A DNA stretch of 64,000 nucleotides from Fidelibacterota bacterium (lineage in GTDB: Bacteria; Fidelibacterota; Marinisomatia; Marinisomatales; UBA1611). The translations under genes were made by a program, and so were the position numbers. Below, piece after piece: positions 1 to 6,155 of the stretch. Location of the stretch: assembly GCA_016784605.1 (NCBI GenBank), contig JADHUI010000003.1, positions 1 to 64,000 of the forward strand, given 5' to 3'. The notes under the pieces were generated by a model. That model searched no databases, had not been told where the DNA came from, and saw only the letters and a list, made by a program, of their open reading frames with translations. Position 1 is the stretch's first letter. Every line of letters begins with the position of its first letter.

Positions 1-107
1 AAGACATATTTGAATACATAGAGGTATTTTATAATCGCCAAAGGCTTCATTCAGCCCTAGGCTACAAAACACCTATTGAATATGGAGAACTAACAAATGT
101 TGCTTAA
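1..107 (+). CDS. IS3-family transposase OrfB, C-terminal fragment
   Basis: From base 3 the reading frame gives about 34 residues up to the stop TAA at 105-107. They include [17 protein letters not shown], the hallmark C-terminal motif of the integrase core (rve) of IS3-family OrfB transposases. The start lies outside the window. The protein would catalyse DNA cleavage and strand transfer for the element. The fragment looks intact to its natural C-terminus, so the element may be complete, but this cannot be seen. Identification as the rve C-terminus is firm; the subgroup within IS3 is not resolved. Confidence 0.85.
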   Translation, partial: DIFEYIEVFYNRQRLHSALGYKTPIEYGELTNVA

Positions 108-137
108 CTTTGACTCAACTTTTTCGTATGAAGTCCA
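1..137 (+). mobile_element. IS3-family insertion sequence, right end (partial)
   Basis: The window opens inside an insertion sequence. The plus strand encodes the last part of an IS3-type transposase (stop at 105-107). About 30 bases later the element appears to end at ...GTATGAAGTCCA (position 137). Read from the other strand, this end begins TGGACTTCATAC, the TG start expected of IS3-family ends. The boundary is supported independently because minus-strand sequence beyond 137 resumes as the start of a secreted-protein gene. The left end is outside the window, so the inverted repeat and target duplication cannot be compared. Confidence 0.7.
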
Positions 138-194
138 TGATGGAGTTACCAAAAGGAACAATAGTAGAAAAGTGTATTTTAATATATTTTTCAT
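138..194 (-). pseudogene. Secreted-protein gene interrupted by the IS element after its signal peptide
   Basis: On the minus strand an ATG at 194-192 begins MKNILKYTFLLLFLLVTPS, a good signal peptide: a Lys pair, a hydrophobic core and a polar end. After codon 19 the sequence runs straight into the inferred IS right end (137). The frame then continues through IS sequence to a stop at 90-92, so the natural gene is broken. The rest of it would lie beyond the left end of the element, outside the window. The product cannot be named. The abrupt junction exactly at the predicted IS boundary is the main support. Confidence 0.55.
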
Positions 195-255
195 ATTTTC
201 TATTTTAAGAAATAACATACCTATTCTAGAGAGATGGTGATTAGCTTTTTTACAT

Positions 256-666
256 CTAATCACATCGATCCTCCCAATCACTATACCATTCTATATCACC
301 AGTTGTATACATATTATACGGATCATTAAAATGCACCACATTAAATCCCATATAGTCATCTTCATAAGTAATGGTATGAGTTACGCCATCATAGGATATT
401 GTTTCGCTATTTCCTGCTTCACCGGGATCATCTTCCCACCATAAATAAATCATCCAATCTCCATAGCTATTGGGATACCAACGGAACAAGTCCATGTCCT
501 CGTTATGCCATGCATAGTCATGATAAACCTGACCCCAAATATAAACGCAATCCCAAGTTCCCGATAAATTAACATCTGCAATATTTGAACCATTTGCAGT
601 TGTAATCTTTAAATGAATCTCTGGATCCCCTCGCCACCAGGTGGTACAAATCGGCTGTGATTGATA
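256..666 (-). pseudogene. Displaced C-terminal part of the neighbouring lipoprotein (probable frameshift)
   Basis: This minus-strand frame is open from a TAA at 669-667 to the stop at 256, about 136 codons. It has protein-like composition (for example ICTTWWRGDPEIHLKI, then LSGTWDCVYIWGQVYHDYAW) and a very acidic, Trp/Tyr-rich end. The first Met is only at position 495, so the upstream half has no start codon of its own. The lipoprotein frame at 609-1286 ends inside this open stretch, with both frames open across 609-666. The simplest reading is one gene of about 340 codons split by a single-base indel within 609-666. Programmed frameshifting or sequencing error are alternatives. The function is unknown. 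Confidence 0.5.
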
Positions 667-1286
667 TTACCATTTTTATCTACTCGCTCATTAATACCAA
701 CAACAAGGACAGGAATCTTGGGTTCATTTCTAGCATCAAGTTCATATTCTTTGCCTTTGCTATTATAAGCGATAATAATTTCAACATCTTGCTCATTCAT
801 TGCCAATGGTGTGTAGGCAACAAGAAGTGAACTCTTACCATCCCACTCATCATAGTGTAAGGGTAAAGCAATCTGAAGGTTTGGTATAGTTTCAATATCA
901 TCAATGGTAATATTTGCGTTAATATTCAATCTTAATTGTTGAGATAATTTTTCCCTAATTGTTTCAGTGTCCGATGATCTCTGTCCTTTTATGTCTTTCC
1001 AGAGAACATTAAAATCTCCATCAAACTTTTTCCCGATTTCTGTCTTAAGCATGGTTGAAACATTTCTATCTGTTACAATAATGGCAACCGATTTTGCCAT
1101 TTCTTTCAATATTTTTTCCATTTCGGATTCTATATCAAAAGAGCCAACTCTGGCGGTAGTTCTTACTTGTTCGGAGGTTTTTTCTATATGATTTGAATCT
1201 GTCACAGACAACGGATTTTCACAGCCAATTAGAATCAACAACAAACTCATTGTTAGTATTATGAATGCATTTTTAATTATTCTCAT
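609..1286 (-). CDS. Lipoprotein of unknown function (N-terminal part; C-terminus probably frameshifted)
   Basis: A 225-residue frame begins MRIIKNAFIILTMSLLLILIGC. This is a lipoprotein signal with a hydrophobic core and the lipobox LIGC, so the mature protein would be anchored to a membrane through Cys22. The middle part (about residues 50-200) is mixed alpha/beta and ends near VLVVGINERVDKNGNI. I do not recognise the family. The last residues (VPPGGEGIQRFI) are probably not native, because a longer open frame overlaps at 609-666 and continues to 256 with more convincing sequence. The start is clear: AAAGGAAAGAATA lies just before the ATG. The gene is preceded by copy A of the recurring leader. 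Confidence 0.7.
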   Translation of the reverse strand: MRIIKNAFIILTMSLLLILIGCENPLSVTDSNHIEKTSEQVRTTARVGSFDIESEMEKILKEMAKSVAIIVTDRNVSTMLKTEIGKKFDGDFNVLWKDIKGQRSSDTETIREKLSQQLRLNINANITIDDIETIPNLQIALPLHYDEWDGKSSLLVAYTPLAMNEQDVEIIIAYNSKGKEYELDARNEPKIPVLVVGINERVDKNGNINHSRFVPPGGEGIQRFI

Positions 1287-1476
1287 TATTCTTTCCTTTT
1301 CTTTTTAAGAAAGACAAAAATGATTAACTTTAATCACAATATCTTTCCTTTTCTGTTTGGTATTGTATCAGCCCCGTTGCATGGTGTCTATCTTTTTTTC
1401 ACAATTATTTTAATAACATGATTTTCTGCGTCTTTATTGCATTCTCATGTGTAATTTTAACAAAATAGACTCCGCT
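1284..1476 (-). repeat. Leader + C-terminal-coding duplication, copy A
   Basis: This 193-base stretch is nearly identical to 4856-5067, apart from point differences and a gap of about 20 bases. It spans the start codon and leader of the lipoprotein at 609-1286, the intergenic gap, and the last 23 codons plus stop of the subtilisin gene upstream. Copy A lacks the GCAATGGGGCT arm that copy C has, so its leader hairpin is incomplete. Confidence 0.8.
1322..1335. promoter_or_regulatory. Palindrome in leader copy A, candidate operator
   Basis: TGATTAACTTTAATCA (1321-1336) is a perfect inverted repeat with 7-base arms and a 2-base spacer, 35 to 50 bases upstream of the lipoprotein start codon at 1286. 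An equivalent site sits at 4894-4907, and a diverged one at 6019-6032, each at the same relative place in its leader. A protein-binding site or an RNA hairpin are both possible. Confidence 0.35.
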
Positions 1477-4167
1477 GGGTTGTTGGATCGCATTCCACTG
1501 AATATCATGCACGCCTGCTTGGATAATGCCATCTACCAATGTTTCAATCAACCGACCATTTACATCAAATATCTGTATCATGGTTGGACCAATAGATTCA
1601 AGCGAATATTGAATCTTAGTTGTTGGATTAAATGGATTAGGATAAGGTGTTTCAAGTTTGAAAGATTGTGATAAAAGGCCTTCACCTTCAACATGCACAA
1701 ATTCACCATAAATGACACCATTGATTTCAGCCGCAACTAACTCATAGTTTATTGAGGTTGTAAAACCATCATTTGTCCCAACTTGAATTGGACCCATTCC
1801 TTCAAATAATTGAAAGTTATGATAGCCCATTAACATATCACTTTGATGGTAATTACGTATTTCTCCGTTTTGATCAAAATAATAACCTGATTCAATTGAT
1901 TCAATATATTGAATGTGGTTAAAACAGGAATCCTCTAAAAGTGTATCTCCTACGGATAAATGTGGGTTTAACCACAAACAATCATCATCCAAAAATATTT
2001 CTCCAGTACTCGTATCTAGGCGAACTGTACGCATACTGCCAAGACCTGGAAAGGAATCAAAAGTGAAAAAGGATTGTCCATCTTCTTCGTATGCATCGAT
2101 TATTGAAAAAAGGCTAATTGTTGTATCTGAAGATTCAACCCTATAGCGTAAATACTGCCAGGTATTACCCATTTCAAATGGGAAAAAATCATCCATGGAT
2201 GTTAGGTTTACCTGTCTGCTTACACTTCCTAATGGTTTACAGCTTTGAAAGGTAGGGGAAGATTCGTTGCCAGTTAAATCGGTCGCTGACACTTTGTAAC
2301 ATACATTATCTGAAAACTTCCCGCCGGCACCTATGATTACACTATAATCTGTATAAGAAGTAATACTTTTATCGAATGTTCGAAATAATGCCCATCCGGA
2401 GTTTGCTTCATTTTTATACAATTTATAACCATCTAAGTCCGGTTCTGAATTTGCTGACCATGAGCATAATGGAGAATCACCTGTGTTTCCTGATACGGTA
2501 AATCCAGTCGGTGTTAGAGGAGGAGATACTATTAGATTAAGGGCGTTATAGGCATTCACTCTCCCATGGCCCATCAACCCTTCCCAAGCTAATCCTTGAT
2601 TGGCATAATCAATATTGTCAGCGGTACCGTCTAAAATATCTCTGACATTCTGTACAGTATAATTTGAATATCCTGCATCAAGGAATTCAGAAATTATCAA
2701 GCCGGCAACACCCGCCACAATTGGCGATGAATGAGATGTCCCAGAACCAAAAAAAGCATAGGTATTATTTAGCCATACAATTGTAATTGGGCTATAAGCA
2801 GCAGATAACTCAACAGTACTACCATAATTTGAGTTAGAAGCTTTTTGGTCGTAAGAACCTATCCCTGCAACACTTATCACATTTGTATTACTAGAAGGAT
2901 AAAATGCATATGAAAGATTAGAATTCCCGGCTGATCCTACTAATAGCATATTTTTATTAAAATATACATCAGATAACGTTGCATTTGATACTGGTCCTAA
3001 CCAACTCATATTATGTACCTGAGCGCCATTTTTGGCAGAATAGTATAATGCTTCATCAGAGCGCCAATTACCCCCTTGCCCAAATATCTTTGTAGTCATT
3101 ATTTTACAACCCCAAGCGACTCCCGAGACACCAACTCCATTATTAGTTACAGCAGCCATATCCCCAGCTATTGCAGTACCATGACCACGATGATTATAAT
3201 TTTGATCTGGTTCTGGTTCTGAATCCCAGTGCCTAAAATCAAAACCTATTACGTCGTCAACATACCCATTTTCATCATCATCGTATATTGCTCCATCATA
3301 ATCATCAATTACTCCATCGCCATCATCGTCGTACCCTACTTGCCCTGGAGAATCCTCATCAATATACCCATCGCCATCATCATCTAACCCATTTGTATAA
3401 ATTGAAATGACCCCTGGATCATTGAAGTCAATATACCCATCTCCATCATCATCAACGCCACATCCACCTGGGCAACCATCACTATTAGCATCTCCAAAAT
3501 CACCTCCATTAGCAATAGGGAAATTATCAAATTGCCCATTTCCATTTGCATCCTCTTCAACGTTAATCCATATATTGTCTTTTAAATCATCATGATCCCA
3601 TTCTATTCCTGAGTCTGAAAATGATAAAATAACGTCAGCCCTTCCTGTTTGAATTGCCCATGCTTCAGGAGCGTAAATATCTGCTCGATTTGTACCATCT
3701 ACTTGTTCATTATTATTCATATCATTATCATTATAAAGGTACCACTGCTCTTGTGTTCCAGAGCCGCTATTTATAGAAAAATTATAAAGCGGGTCATTAG
3801 GGTGATTTTGCGATAATAGTTCCATATCTGATTGTAACTCGACAAACTCAACTGAAGACAATGATTGATATGAATTGGATATACGGTCAATATCGGATCG
3901 AGATGAATTAAACCAGACACGATAAAATTGCGATAATTCATTATCAACTTCATCGACGAACATTTTTTCTAATCTTAATACATCGTATTGATCATTAAGC
4001 GCATCTAATTCAACGATCCCATATTCATATCTATTATCATCTCCTAATTGGAAGGTGATTGTCTGCCCTTGATTGAACTTGAGCACAAAATTATCTTGTT
4101 GATAATTTTGTGCGAAAACCAAACTGACTATCGCTATCGATTTAATGAAATTTATTAATGTTCTCAT
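1405..4167 (-). CDS. Secreted subtilisin-family (S8) protease with calcium-loop insert and C-terminal sorting domain
   Basis: About 920 residues, counted from the Met at 4167. I prefer this start because AGAAAGGAAAATAAC precedes it and MRTLINFIKSIAIVSLVFAQ is a signal peptide; the frame is also open 30 codons upstream. The catalytic triad is visible: Asp185 (FSDSGIEW), His329 (NHRGHGTAIAG) and Ser478 (GTSHSSPIVAGVAGL), with a likely oxyanion Asn415 (SAGNSN). Between Asp and His lies an unusually long insert (about 144 residues) with four DDDGDGYID-type loops at about 239-305, like thrombospondin type 3/EF-hand calcium loops. After the protease come a fibronectin-like segment (about 505-600) and further beta domains. 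The end is a type IX-like sorting domain (YPNPFNPTTKIQYSLE ... GVYFVKI ... KIMLLK). The role is probably degradation of extracellular protein; the substrate is unknown. Confidence 0.9.
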   Translation of the reverse strand: MRTLINFIKSIAIVSLVFAQNYQQDNFVLKFNQGQTITFQLGDDNRYEYGIVELDALNDQYDVLRLEKMFVDEVDNELSQFYRVWFNSSRSDIDRISNSYQSLSSVEFVELQSDMELLSQNHPNDPLYNFSINSGSGTQEQWYLYNDNDMNNNEQVDGTNRADIYAPEAWAIQTGRADVILSFSDSGIEWDHDDLKDNIWINVEEDANGNGQFDNFPIANGGDFGDANSDGCPGGCGVDDDGDGYIDFNDPGVISIYTNGLDDDGDGYIDEDSPGQVGYDDDGDGVIDDYDGAIYDDDENGYVDDVIGFDFRHWDSEPEPDQNYNHRGHGTAIAGDMAAVTNNGVGVSGVAWGCKIMTTKIFGQGGNWRSDEALYYSAKNGAQVHNMSWLGPVSNATLSDVYFNKNMLLVGSAGNSNLSYAFYPSSNTNVISVAGIGSYDQKASNSNYGSTVELSAAYSPITIVWLNNTYAFFGSGTSHSSPIVAGVAGLIISEFLDAGYSNYTVQNVRDILDGTADNIDYANQGLAWEGLMGHGRVNAYNALNLIVSPPLTPTGFTVSGNTGDSPLCSWSANSEPDLDGYKLYKNEANSGWALFRTFDKSITSYTDYSVIIGAGGKFSDNVCYKVSATDLTGNESSPTFQSCKPLGSVSRQVNLTSMDDFFPFEMGNTWQYLRYRVESSDTTISLFSIIDAYEEDGQSFFTFDSFPGLGSMRTVRLDTSTGEIFLDDDCLWLNPHLSVGDTLLEDSCFNHIQYIESIESGYYFDQNGEIRNYHQSDMLMGYHNFQLFEGMGPIQVGTNDGFTTSINYELVAAEINGVIYGEFVHVEGEGLLSQSFKLETPYPNPFNPTTKIQYSLESIGPTMIQIFDVNGRLIETLVDGIIQAGVHDIQWNAIQQPSGVYFVKITHENAIKTQKIMLLK

Positions 4168-4270
4168 GTTATTTTCCTTTCTGTTTTTATCGGGTATTGT
4201 ATCAGCCCTGTTGTGTGTTGTCTCCCTTCCCAAAAAATGGCGGGTAAACTTTTGCAACGGGGCTCTTTTT
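4168..4270 (-). repeat. Recurring 5' leader element, copy B
   Basis: This lies directly upstream of the subtilisin start codon. It shares with the other copies the order hairpin, GATACAATACC-like box, purine-rich tract, start codon. The arms AGCCCTGTTG (4204-4213) and CAACGGGGCT (4255-4264) pair, and a T-run follows on the plus strand only. Unlike copies A, C and D it lacks the TTAATC palindrome. On the plus strand it resembles a terminator, but no plus-strand gene is nearby. Confidence 0.5.
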
Positions 4271-4284
4271 ATTATTTCATATAG

Positions 4285-4773
4285 TTATTGTATTTTAGCA
4301 AATATGATACTTGGTCCATCCCAAGCAGCCTGGCTAATGATCATTGAGTCTAACCCTAAAAAGGATAAATGGTATTTTTTCTCCTGCCCATCTAATTCCA
4401 GGATGACACCCGGTATATAAGGATCATTTAATGAATCGACTTGAGTGCTAATATCACCTGTTGAAAACGTCCCTTCCTGAGTTAAACAACTATCTGGATA
4501 TATTTTTAGTGTAGAATCTTCTCTAAAAATATAATACATCGTTGAGTCAGTTTCTTCTGAAGTAATACTTGTGTTTCCATTAAAACCATAGGATTCTGTT
4601 TTTACCCAAGCCCAACTTCCTAAAACTTTACCAAAATTGGTTGTATCAGTAGTTTGTATAACAATCGAAGAGAATTCTTCAGTATCACATTCTACCCGGT
4701 CAATATTCCCTAAACCGCGACACCCTACGACTAAAAAGAGCGACAATAATAATATTTGTATTTTATTCATCAT
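4285..4773 (-). CDS. Small lipoprotein, lipocalin-like, unknown function
   Basis: 162 residues starting MMNKIQILLLSLFLVVGC, with lipobox VVGC (Cys18), so probably membrane-anchored and exported. The mature part reads GSWAWVKTESYGFNG ... YYIFREDSTLKIY ... KKYHLSFLGLDSMII. That pattern of an N-terminal 'GSW' followed by short alternating beta strands resembles small lipocalin-like lipoproteins of Bacteroidota-related bacteria; this is a fold impression only. GGAAAGGAAAT precedes the double ATG, and either Met could start. It sits between a 23-codon open frame with a leader (4787-4990) and the subtilisin gene, on the same strand. Confidence 0.7.
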   Translation of the reverse strand: MMNKIQILLLSLFLVVGCRGLGNIDRVECDTEEFSSIVIQTTDTTNFGKVLGSWAWVKTESYGFNGNTSITSEETDSTMYYIFREDSTLKIYPDSCLTQEGTFSTGDISTQVDSLNDPYIPGVILELDGQEKKYHLSFLGLDSMIISQAAWDGPSIIFAKIQ

Positions 4774-4786
4774 ATTTCCTTTCCTA

Positions 4787-4858
4787 TTATTTGATTACTA
4801 CAGTTATTTGAATTAATAACAGACCGACAATTGATAGGTGAGTTGTTATCTTTTTCAT
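4787..4858 (-). CDS. 23-residue leader peptide or signal-peptide relic
   Basis: The ATG (4858) follows leader copy C with the same GAAAAGGAAAGAATA ribosome site that serves the lipoprotein behind copy A. The product MKKITTHLSIVGLLLIQITV (then VIK, stop) looks like a bare signal peptide. It ends 13 bases before the lipoprotein start at 4773. It may be the relic of a gene once driven by this leader, or a short coupled upstream peptide. No homology can be claimed. Confidence 0.35.
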   Translation of the reverse strand: MKKITTHLSIVGLLLIQITVVIK

Positions 4859-4893
4859 TATTCTTTCCTTTTCTTTTTAAGAAAGACAATTAT

Positions 4894-4907
4894 GATTAAC
4901 CTTAATC
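4894..4907. promoter_or_regulatory. Palindrome in leader copy C, candidate operator
   Basis: TGATTAACCTTAATCA (4893-4908) has perfect 7-base arms around CC. It is the same site as 1321-1336 with only the 2-base centre partly changed, and lies 35-50 bases from the small open frame at 4858. Conservation of the arms while flanking bases vary argues for function. Confidence 0.35.
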
Positions 4908-4995
4908 ACAAGGATTTTTCCTTTTCTGTTTGGTATTATGTTAGCCCTGTTGCTTGGTGTCTATACCTTTTGCAATGGGGCTCTTTTTTTCACAA

Positions 4996-5067
4996 TTATT
5001 TTAATAACATGATTTTCTGCGTCTTTATTGTATTCTCATGTGTAATTTTAACAAAATAGACTCCGCT
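4996..5067 (-). pseudogene. C-terminal remnant of a second sorting-domain protein gene
   Basis: The minus strand from 5067 to the stop at 4996-4998 encodes GVYFVKITHENTIKTQKIML, then LK and stop. This is the same end as the subtilisin at 1405-4167 with one residue changed (Ala to Thr). There is no start and no upstream body: before 5067 the sequence switches to an unrelated hairpin. It is probably the stump of a deleted tandem paralogue. Confidence 0.7.
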
Positions 5068-5077
5068 AGTTGATTAA

Positions 5078-5109
5078 ATAAACAGCTTATCCTTAAATAA
5101 GCTGTTTAT
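5078..5109. terminator. Hairpin, probable terminator of the minus-strand gene pair 5123-5978
   Basis: ATAAACAGCTTAT (5078-5090) and ATAAGCTGTTTAT (5097-5109) form a perfect 13-base-pair stem with a 6-base loop. It lies 14 bases past the stop of the small membrane protein. The T-rich tail is clearer on the plus strand, so direction is uncertain. Confidence 0.55.
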
Positions 5110-5122
5110 CCAAGTAGTTTTT

Positions 5123-5293
5123 TTATTTTTTGTATAATTTAGCTACCGAAAATGCGATTAAAATTATATAAACAAATTCAATATGGCTTGTTTCCGTATT
5201 AAGAGCATAAGCTAAAAGATGAAATATACCTGTGCCGATAAAAAGACTAATTGAAACTCTTTTGAGATTATTAAGAATATTAGTGAACTGCAT
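5123..5293 (-). CDS. Small membrane protein, two predicted helices
   Basis: 56 residues from the ATG at 5293 (MQFTNILNNLKRVSISLFIG ...). Two hydrophobic stretches are visible, about residues 13-30 and 36-51, and the end is basic (AKLYKK). The start overlaps the last 14 bases of the lipoprotein gene 5280-5978 in another frame, an arrangement typical of translational coupling. A perfect hairpin follows. No family is recognised. It is probably a real gene, but short enough that chance cannot be excluded. Confidence 0.45.
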   Translation of the reverse strand: MQFTNILNNLKRVSISLFIGTGIFHLLAYALNTETSHIEFVYIILIAFSVAKLYKK

Positions 5294-5978
5294 AATAAAG
5301 ACCACTTACAGCTAATCCAACCATAAGACCTTGGGAAATTGCATCCCCATGGCCATACTCGTCTCCATCTAAGTAATCACCTAAATAGCTTGCCCCAGCA
5401 CCTGCCGCGGCACCAAGGAGATCGGCGATAACAAAACCCAATAATTCATCTTCAGATATACCTGTTGATAGCCAAAACTCTTTACTCGAAAAATATGTTG
5501 CTATTGATCCACAAGCTGTGACCGTTTTTGGATGATTTGTCGTATACTCATTAACTAATTCTTCACAAATCGAGGTAATTTGATTATCATCATTTGAGCT
5601 TAATATAGTATTAACAGTTAGTACAATTTCAGGTTTTACAATTTCTGCAACATGCTCACTTAGATTAGAAAAAATCACTTCCCAATTCTCTTCAAAATCT
5701 TGAAAGTCTTGATTTATAATTAATTCGACTAACGCCACGAAATCATTATTATTTCGACTTGTATTACCAGCATACTTTAAATAAGCATTAATATCTGACA
5801 TATCTTCGTTATTATCAAACATTTCTTGGAGCAATTTATTATGCTCCTCGCCAATGCTTTTATACGGATTTTCAAATAATTGGACCTGATGGTTATTATT
5901 ATATTTACAACCGATATCTACAAAGCCAATGTATAGCACTGTAAGTAAGAGAAGCATGTTATTAAATTTAATTTTCAT
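5280..5978 (-). CDS. Lipoprotein of unknown function with glycine-rich C-terminal segment
   Basis: 232 residues from the ATG at 5978 (MKIKFNNMLLLLTVLYIGFV, lipobox VDIGC). This start is preferred over a Met 12 codons earlier because AAAAAGGAACGAAAG precedes it and the signal peptide fits. The mature protein is acidic and helical (about 30-160). It ends with a Gly/Ala-rich segment (LLGAAAGAGASYLGDYLDG) and a short hydrophobic tail, reminiscent of membrane-active or bacteriocin-like segments, though that is only a resemblance. It follows leader copy D and is probably cotranscribed with the small membrane protein at 5123-5293. Confidence 0.7.
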   Translation of the reverse strand: MKIKFNNMLLLLTVLYIGFVDIGCKYNNNHQVQLFENPYKSIGEEHNKLLQEMFDNNEDMSDINAYLKYAGNTSRNNNDFVALVELIINQDFQDFEENWEVIFSNLSEHVAEIVKPEIVLTVNTILSSNDDNQITSICEELVNEYTTNHPKTVTACGSIATYFSSKEFWLSTGISEDELLGFVIADLLGAAAGAGASYLGDYLDGDEYGHGDAISQGLMVGLAVSGLYYAVH

Positions 5979-6136
5979 CTTTCGTTCCTTTTTCTTTCTG
6001 TTAAAGAAAGGCAAGCATGTTTAATTTTAACCATGGTGCCTTTCCAGCCTACGTGCCACTGCGGCAGGCAGGCCTTTTGGTTTGGTATTATGTCAGCACC
6101 GTCGTCAGCGTTTCGAATCACAGGCGACGGTGCTCT
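5979..6136 (-). repeat. Recurring 5' leader element, copy D
   Basis: This is a leader upstream of the lipoprotein start at 5978. It has a strong hairpin GCACCGTCG (6096-6104) / CGACGGTGC (6125-6133), then a GACATAATACC box as in the other copies. Next come a second GC-rich inverted stretch (about 6045-6075), a palindrome (6019-6032), and a small CTTTCT/AGAAAG hairpin just before the ribosome site. The hairpin sequence differs completely from copies B and C while the structure is kept, which suggests the structure is what matters. Confidence 0.5.
6019..6032. promoter_or_regulatory. Diverged palindrome in leader copy D
   Basis: CATGTTTAATTTTAACCATG (6017-6036) is a near-perfect palindrome centred where the TGATTAA-N2-TTAATCA sites of copies A and C lie, about 40 bases upstream of the start codon at 5978. 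The TTAA cores are kept. Confidence 0.25.
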
Positions 6137-6155
6137 TTATTTACACAATTCTTTT

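Larger units (their letters stand above)
4856..5067 (-). repeat. Leader + C-terminal-coding duplication, copy C
   Basis: This is the partner of 1284-1476. It keeps the complete hairpin AGCCCTGTTGC (4943-4953) / GCAATGGGGCT (4972-4982) and the palindrome at 4894-4907. It also contains the last 23 codons of a subtilisin-like sorting domain (4996-5067). Similarity stops abruptly at about 5067. Confidence 0.8.

Noticed and set aside
90..281. A 63-codon minus-strand open frame with GTG start
   Set aside because: Only the part from 194 to 138 looks like a signal peptide; the rest is IS sequence on one side and leader on the other. Listed instead as an interrupted gene.
3240..3460. Short-period repeats resembling CRISPR or microsatellite
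   Set aside because: The repeated ATC-rich words are codons of the Asp/Gly calcium loops of the subtilisin, in frame, with no spacer-repeat regularity.
4204..4264. Leader hairpins as integron attC recombination sites
   Set aside because: The arms AGCCCYGTTG/CAACGGGGCT are reminiscent of attC stems, and the small lipoprotein genes look cassette-like. The required RYYYAAC and GTTRRRY core sites in correct order are absent, and the cassette orientation does not fit.
4204..4270. The same hairpins as plus-strand intrinsic terminators
   Set aside because: A T-run follows on the plus strand, but there is no plus-strand gene in the region to end. They are more consistent with minus-strand leaders, though a dual role cannot be excluded.
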